From Rhizophagus irregularis (Eukaryota > Glomeromycota > Glomeromycetes > Glomerales > Glomeraceae): 64,000 nt of DNA. Below the pieces are notes generated by a model. It saw nothing but the letters and a program-made list of their open reading frames with translations. It searched no databases and was not told the origin of the DNA. A program made the position numbers and the translations under genes. The stretch is taken from NCBI RefSeq assembly GCF_026210795.1, contig NC_089458.1, positions 1,488,001 to 1,552,000 on the forward strand. Reading direction: 5' to 3'. Below are positions 57,202 through 64,000 of the stretch, in pieces (positions within the stretch are counted from its first letter, which is position 1; each line of letters begins with the position of its first letter).

Positions 57202-57830
57202 ATGGGACAGCAAGTATCTTATTTACCTACTGAAGATGCAGAAACAACTTATCAAAAATATCGAAAACTTGCTAGTGAAGAAGCACAACTTCGTAATGAT
57301 TGTTTTGCTCAATCACAAATTGCATATAAATCTCGTCGAGGTAAAGAAGCCAAGGAATTATCACAGAAAGGTAAAGAACATACAAAGAAGATGGAACAAT
57401 ATAATATGAAAGCTGTCGAAGTAATCTTTAAAGGTATTTATTATATCTTAAAAAATTATTTTTTTTTTTAATAATAAAAATAATTTCTTATGCATTTCCA
57501 TTTTTCTTAGAAAATAATAAAAACAGACCACTTAATGAACTTGATCTTCATGGATTATATGTTAAAGAAGCTTTATTAAAAACTGAATCAAGAATACAAT
57601 ATTGTAAAGAAAATAAAATTGATCATTTAGTAATTATTGTAGGTCGCGGTAAACATTCTTTAAATGGTATCGCAAAATTAAAACCTGCAATTGAGCATCT
57701 TATGGAAAAATATCAGTTTCGATGTATTCCAAATAAGCCAACTGTTGGTTGTCTATACGTGGAATTTGGTCATAAACCTAATTTATCTTGGTTGGAATCT
57801 TTATTTGAATCCAGATGTGTCATTTGTTAA
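57202..57830 (+). CDS. DUF1771-SMR domain protein
   Basis: Two exons, 57202-57433 and 57511-57830, intron GTATTT...TTCTTAG; 183 aa. Residues about 14-78 form a DUF1771 helical segment (YQKYRKLASEEAQLRNDC, AYKSRRGKEAKELSQKGKEH). Residues about 88-165 form the SMR domain with LDLHGLYVKEA and VGRGKHS, the two signature motifs. SMR domains bind or cleave nucleic acid, and eukaryotic members act in RNA surveillance; the specific role here is unknown. The N-terminus MGQQVS fits an N-myristoylation site (Gly2, Ser6), and the C-terminus CVIC fits a CaaX prenylation box, so membrane attachment is plausible. Kozak context AATAATGGG. Confidence 0.88.
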
Positions 57831-59759
57831 CCCCCTTGGAATATTTTTTTTCACGAAATTATAATATATTGTACATATAGATTATTTCAATACATACATT
57901 TTTTATTTCCTTTTTTTCATTGTCAAATTTTTTATTTATTTTTCATATGTTACATTATTAATAAATAAATTAAATTCATTCATATTAATAACTTCAGGGG
58001 TATCACAATGAATCGTCAAAGAATATTTCTATACCCAGGTATATGTAAAAGAGTATTGTTTATTTTACATATCCCTGTAACAAATATGATTTCATAAGAG
58101 AATCAAATGATTGTATCGATTGTTTGTACTTTGGTATTATCTCTTTAAAAAGATATACTTTAATGATAAAGTCTTTCTGAGGAGATCTTACTAACGGAAT
58201 AAATCTATTAATAATATTCGGATATCCTATTAACGGAATAACGGGTAATCCGGATCTCTGGGATAATATGCTTAAAACCTTTTTCTTGTAAAATTAGTTT
58301 TTAAAGTAATATTTATTGTTTCCCATTTCTCACACTTCCAGTTTCAAGTAATTTTATAATCTTGTGTGATTATTATTTAAAAGATGGTGCCAATAAATAT
58401 AAATAGAATAGACAGATAAAATCTACATTAAAATTATCAGTAGAATTGTTTTTTCTCTGGAATAATTGAACATACCGATTTAATATGCTTTTGACTCAAT
58501 CAATGATTACGCGATTTTAGTTAGTTTTGATTGGCTATTTCCCTTGATTACTGTATTGCTTTAAAGACATCTTATTATATTTTAATTATTTTAATGTTAA
58601 TTTTTTTACTTTACATGAGTTTAAAATTTTATTAACACTATAATTAATATCAATAAAATGAAACAAAAAATATCACTGTGAAAATAAATCACCAAGAATT
58701 AAAAGATTAAAAGGTATAATAAAATATAAGAAAAACAATATATTTAGTATAGTTTTAGCAATTTCAGTATATTATAAATTATATCTATATTTAAATAAGC
58801 CAGTATGTTTATAAAAAGAAGAAAAAATGGTTTATTAAAAATATTTTTTCTTTTCCATTTATCTTGTATTTATATTAATTGTATTTTTATAAAGGAAAAA
58901 GAAAGATATGTTTCATTAAAAACATTTTTCTAATAAAAAAAACTCTTTTTTCCTTTATTTACCTTGTATTAGCATCTAATAAAAAAAATAAAAAAAAAAT
59001 CTTAATCAATTAATTGATTGGTTTTAATAATCTATAATTAATTAAAATTATAATATAAATTTTAAGGTCATCTGTTATATTAAATAATTTGCAAAAATAA
59101 AAAAAAAACCATAAAATTTAAGCATAAAATTAAAATTTTTAAAATTGTATTAAATTAAATTTTTAATTAAATATATTAATAAAATATTAAAGTACTGTAT
59201 ATATTTAAAATTAATGTATTAATTATTTATATAAAAGTTATTAATAATTTTTTCTTTTATAATTATTAATATTATATTTAGCTGGCTGGATAGATAAATA
59301 GTATTTTCTTATAATTAAGATCTTTAAAAAAAATATTTTTATTTGTTATAATATCTGAATAATTATTTATTTCTATTTCTGTTAACTTTTCAAATAATTA
59401 TATATTAAAAAAACAATAGAATTAATATTTTAATTAAAGACTCTACATTTTTTATTTAATATTGCATGCACTTTTTTAGTAATCTTATTTTAGAAAGTAT
59501 GATATTTGGAAAAAAAAAAGTCAGTAAATAGTAAATCCAAATTATCCAAATTGTAGAGAATTAACTTGGCAATGCATTATATTGGTTAATGGTTTAAATT
59601 ACTAAATTATTGAAATCTGCAAAATATTATATAATATTTCTTAATGTTCTTGTTATGACTCATGAATCATTGTTTAAATAAGACAATTGATGAAAAATTA
59701 CAAATTGAGTGGAACGAAATTGTAAGTGGTAATAATATAATAATATATAATTTCCTTTC
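57831..59759. other. Intergenic AT-rich region
   Basis: No gene. About 58805-58985 holds two diverged tandem copies of a TTATTAAAAA(C/T)ATTTTTCT segment. Confidence 0.45.
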
Positions 59760-60308
59760 TTATGATTTGATTTTAGGTTCGCCCAACCTGAAAACCATTA
59801 TCAATAAAGCCAAATATGTAATCAAAGCTATAACACTGGTTAATACAACATAACCTCCGCTTGTAACAAATGGCTTATTTTTATCAAAAATGTCTAGATT
59901 ATTTCGTCTTCTCAAAGCTGAAATGGTTAACATTGCTCCTCCAAATGCCACAAAAACAAGTCCAATACCATAAAAATCTTTCTCAAATATCCGTAAAATA
60001 ATTAGGGCGAACCCGAAAGATGATAGACATGTTCTCCAATATGCCCCTTCGAATGTTCTTTGTCGTGCTTTTTATAACAGAGAGATTATTATTAAAAATG
60101 TAATAATAATTATTTAGTAACTTTTGATTCTTACCTCTATTAAAATCGGATTATAAATGTTATGAGTGAAAAGTGATTATAACATTAATTTTCTGTTTCG
60201 TTTATTCAAAAATTAATATTTAATAGCATACCTAATTTCAACAAGTTCAGCGTCACTCAAAGACAAAGATTGAAGTCGACGGCTACGAGTTAAGTCTGGT
60301 AAAGCCAT
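59760..60308 (-). CDS. DUF202-family small membrane protein, with a 2-nt microexon
   Basis: Exon 1 60308-60232 (MALPDLTRSRRLQSLSLSDA), exon 3 60067-59760; 128 aa. Joining exon 1 directly to exon 3 is out of frame. A strong donor GTAAGA at 60134 preceded by TTTTAATAG leaves a 2-nt exon (AG, 60136-60135) that gives EIRARQRTFEGAYWRT, the motif expected for fungal DUF202 proteins. Three membrane segments are visible: LSSFGFALIILRIF, IGLVFVAFGGAML and VVLTSVIALITYLALLIMV. DUF202 proteins are membrane components of endolysosomal or vacuolar type in fungi; exact function unknown. The family is clear; the microexon is inferred from frame and splice signals only. Confidence 0.8.
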
Positions 60309-62434
60309 TTTTGATAATTTTATATATTGACTTTTTATTCTTATTATCGAAAAGAATAATTCTAAAGAGTGAAACTTTGCTTCATTTAAAATGCATTAAA
60401 TGTAACGCCATCAAAGATAATCTCGAGTAAATTATGCAGATTGATATTGCACCACTTTTGTGGAGTTCAAAAATGGCTATTTTAGGTTAACTAATTCCCT
60501 GTGGAGTAGAATTATGATAGATGGATCGTTAAAAAAATTGCTGACATCAAACTATGGAAATAAACGTGGATTAAAAGAAAGAAATTAATGATGATAAATG
60601 ATCTTGTTCCATTCCTTTTCTAATAAACCTACCTCCGATAGGATCAAGTTATAAAGTGCGGTTTAAAAAAATTGTTATCATTGCTTCCTTCAAATCTTTA
60701 ATTTTGTTTTTTTTTCAAAATAACAAATATTTATTCTAATAATTTAAATTTCTGTATGGCGTAATTATGGTAAAATTGTAATAGTTAGGGATTTGGGAGA
60801 TTTTTACTTTCTATAACACAAATGTAACGAAAAAAAAGGATCTTTAATTACATTATTCATTGCATTCGTTATTATGTAGTATTAAAGCTATCTTTTCTTG
60901 CAAATAAATAAAGATAAATTATTCTACACTTTTCAGTTTATATAATTTACGAAAATAGTATATTTCAAAATCTATAATGGGGAAAATCTCCGTCATGCAT
61001 TGCCAATTGATTAATTAGTAGCGTGATATCGTGATATTGTAGATTTAAAAAGTAATGTTGATTTGTTATTATCACTTTCTTTAGATTTGACAGTTGATAA
61101 TTCTTTTTCAAACTAAAAATTAATATTTGTACAAGCTTGGTAAAATTTCAAAGGCAAAAACTTCTTGATTTGCATAATTTCTAATTATTCTTTTATTGTA
61201 AATGAATTTCTTATACATAGCAATTTTATTTTAAAAGTATTAAATATATTACAAAGTTTTTTATAAACAATAATAATAATAATAATAAATTTAAAATTTA
61301 TTATTTTTAAAGAACTACTATTACAAATTAAAATGGTCTATTAAATCATTATTTTATATGTTTTAGTTTATTCTGGTAAAAAAAATGGAATCTTTTCTTT
61401 AATATATAAATTATAGGTTATAAGTAAAGTTGCCTGCTAAAATTAATTTTTACATTTCAATAACTATAAAAATGCTAGTTTCATATATACAGTGAAATTT
61501 TATTTAATAAACTGAACCTGTTTTTATATCATTTATATCAGAACTTTTAGAATTTATTAGTAAAATCTTAATAATAGTTATAATAAAATAAATAACAAAT
61601 CAGTTATAAAAAAAATGATTCAATTTACTGAAATACATGATAATCTATAATTTTAAACCAATAAAATTAGCAATAAATGTGATGACCTTTTAGAAAAATT
61701 TCATTACTTTATAGGGATATAATATAAATAGAATGTTTTAAATAAAATTTGTCAGAAAAAATCAAATTTATATTTATATGTCAATTATAATTTTTAAACT
61801 CAAATAAATCCAAATTTGGTATTAATTCATTTTTATTTTTTTTAGTAATTTTATCCTTTTCTACTGCAAAGATTCCATATAATTCAATATGTAGTTAATA
61901 TTCATAAATATATATAGTTTTTTGCTTTGCATTAGACAATAATTAATTATATATATTAAATAATTATTTTATATGTAAATTTATAAAAAGAAGAGATTTA
62001 TTTAAGATTAAAAGGTTTTTAAATAATTTTTAAGAAAATTACAAAATTTTAATTTTTTAATTTTTTTACTTTAATAAAATTTTTATTGACAAAATTTTAA
62101 AATTTTGTTATAGTTAATATCAAATTAATATTTATTAAAATATTTATTATTTAAGTTAAAACTTTTGTGATTAATATTTTTAACTTTGATTAAATTATAA
62201 ATTAGTATTTTAAATTTTAGTTAAACTATAATTTTGGCTAAATTAAATAATAATAATCACAGATAGTGATAATTACTACTGATAAAAATTAGTAATATTT
62301 TATTTTATATAATAATATAAAATTATATTGTTTTTTTTATAAATATTTAATAGTTAAATTTTGATAAAATATATATTATTATGTATAGTATATTAAAAAA
62401 AAATCTTTTTATATAATAATTATTTTTGTATATA
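60309..62434. other. AT-rich non-coding region
   Basis: The first 200 nt would hold the DUF202 promoter. No other gene, RNA gene or element boundary is recognised. Confidence 0.45.
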
Positions 62435-62606
62435 CAGTCAAACCTTAATATAGCGAACTCTTGATATAGTGAATTTTTCAGACAACTATAATAAATTTCC
62501 CCTTGCTATAATGAATTAACCAATCAAATCTCTTAAAATCTTCACTATAGCCCTATAGCGAAGTTGAGGTCTGGAACCTAGGGATCGTTATAACAAGAGT
62601 TGACAG
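62435..62606. mobile_element. 172-bp pogo-like MITE with TA duplication
   Basis: Ends CAGTCAAACCTTAATATAGC and GTTATAACAAGAGTTGACAG, flanked by TA (62433-62434 and 62607-62608). It shares CTGGAACCTAGGG with the right end of the 1.45-kb element at 48443-49896. Confidence 0.75.
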
Positions 62607-62666
62607 TAATTATAACATTTAGACTAATTTGTATAAATATTTTTGTATTGTATTACTTGTATTACC

Positions 62667-63152
62667 TAGAGTTATGATCTATCATCCGTCATCTGTTAGA
62701 TGAGTCAGATATCTGTCATATCTGTCATCTGTTAGATGGATCAGATATCTGTCATCTGTCGGATGAATCAGATGGATCTGATTTGACAGATCAGATAACA
62801 GATTTATCTGCAAATGAAACAGATAATCTGAATCATCTGAACTTGGGTTAAGTGTAGAAATTTCATGGAATTTAGTTAGATTTAAATAAGTTAATTCTGG
62901 TCAAATTTTAATGCCAGCCGGAATTATGTTTCGCAAATGTTAATTCTGGACAAGTTTTAATGGTGGCCAGAGTTATATTATACTGACCAGAATTAATAAA
63001 CTAGTTCCAAACTAAAAATTCAAAAAAGTTAATCTGTCAGATGAACAGATCATCTGGTTAGATAATCTATCATCCATCATCTGACAAGATCAGATGGCAA
63101 ATAAAATCTGGTCAGATGACAGATGACAGATGATCTTCAGATCGTAACTCTA
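62667..63152. mobile_element. 486-bp hAT-like MITE rich in TCATCTG repeats, 8-bp duplication
   Basis: Ends TAGAGTTATGATCTATC and GATCGTAACTCTA are inverted. Flanks GTATTACC (62659-62666 and 63153-63160) are identical. Both arms are built of short ATCTGTCATCTG repeats. Confidence 0.85.
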
Positions 63153-63160
63153 GTATTACC

Positions 63161-63602
63161 TATTATATATAGCTTAATTACATTATGCTTTTTTATAATG
63201 AAATAATGAATTATATATGCAAAATAATAGGTTAATGGTTAGTTTAATAATAATAAATTACATTTTTAATAATATTTTTTTTTATTTTGCAGTGCATTTG
63301 CAATTTTATTAAATGTAAAAGAAATATATATCAAATAAAATAATTATTTATAAAGATTATCTAATATTATTAAATTACAAACTATTTATTATATATAATT
63401 GTACTTTACATATGTATTGTTAAAAATTTGACTTAATAAGTAGATATTATATATATCATTTAGAATGAATTATTTTTAACCTAAAAGTCTATTTTTTATA
63501 TTAGGATTCACATATTTTTAATATTAATAATTAAATATAAATAGTTATAGTCAAATAAATTATTATAAATTATTTATATTACTTAAATGGATATTGTTAA
63601 AT
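63161..63602. other. AT-rich non-coding stretch
   Basis: Nothing gene-like. Confidence 0.5.
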
Positions 63603-64000
63603 ATCACCAGTGGTGATCGTCATCATATGTAAAATATTTTTTAAATTTTCAAAAATTTTTAACTGTGATATTATTCTAATTATAATATAAATATCATTAT
63701 TATATGTAAATTTATAGGTAGAACAAGTTTACCTTAGATTATTGTTATTTAGATAGTTTTTGAGAAAAATAGGAAAGTTTGATTTTATAAGCAAAATATA
63801 ATTTTTTGTTTTAAAAAAGATTTTTTTTAGTCAAAATTTCAAAATTTTAGTATGATTAGTATCTACTCAGGTTTATTTTACACATTTATTATTTAAATTG
63901 AAATTTTTGAAAAAAAATTTATGATGTGTTTTTTAACTCTGACCAAAATTATAATTTTCGGCTAGAATTAAGTGGTATGGTGATGATCACCACTGGTGAT
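63603..64000. mobile_element. 398-bp foldback element (ATCACCAG family) ending at the window edge
   Basis: Begins ATCACCAGTGGTGATCGTCA and ends TGATGATCACCACTGGTGAT at the last base of the window. Related to 48078-48195. The target duplication on the right is outside the window. Confidence 0.65.

Overview
This 64-kb window looks like nuclear DNA of an arbuscular mycorrhizal fungus (Glomeromycotina, Rhizophagus-like). That is inferred from strong AT-richness, genes with many short GT-AG introns, a decayed SAM/Crinkler-type gene, hAT-like pseudogenes, and very dense transposon content. All translations, splice joins and comparisons were made by eye; no database search was run.

Host genes sit in two islands. 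The main island (30.2-42.5 kb) holds an unrecognised two-exon gene (+), two decayed genes (-, one with a SAM plus Crinkler-like tail), an intronless SNF2/SMARCAL1-like helicase with an N-terminal GRF zinc finger (+), a four-exon LigB/DOPA-dioxygenase-family gene (+), and an eleven-exon Ras GTPase-activating protein with an IQGAP-type C-terminal domain (-). The second island (57.2-60.3 kb) holds a DUF1771-SMR protein (+) and a small DUF202 membrane protein (-) whose reading frame appears to need a 2-nt microexon.

Mobile DNA fills most of the rest. From 7.4 to 26.7 kb, two 8-kb LINEs, two 1.26-kb non-autonomous elements and a 420-bp palindrome are stacked end to end. A copy of one 15-bp sequence (ACTGGTCAAAAACTA or its complement) lies at every junction. 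This fits repeated target-specific retrotransposition into the termini of the palindrome. A 2.1-kb element (27.7-29.8 kb) carries an apparently intact Crypton-like tyrosine recombinase between short inverted repeats. Many foldback elements can be delimited exactly by 8-bp or TA target duplications; two of them interrupt a hAT pseudogene whose frame continues across the empty sites. A 440-bp retroposed RNA-like insert with a poly(A) tail lies at about 1.0-1.45 kb.

The most unusual structures are two unrelated tandem arrays, at 4.97-6.99 kb (+) and 49.0-49.7 kb (-). In each, one repeat unit is one mini-exon plus one complete spliceosomal intron: GTAAGT donor, TACTAAC/TACTAAT branch sequence at the centre of a palindrome, T-rich tract and TAG acceptor. 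The first array contains neighbouring units that keep an open frame for a conserved 14-residue repeat.
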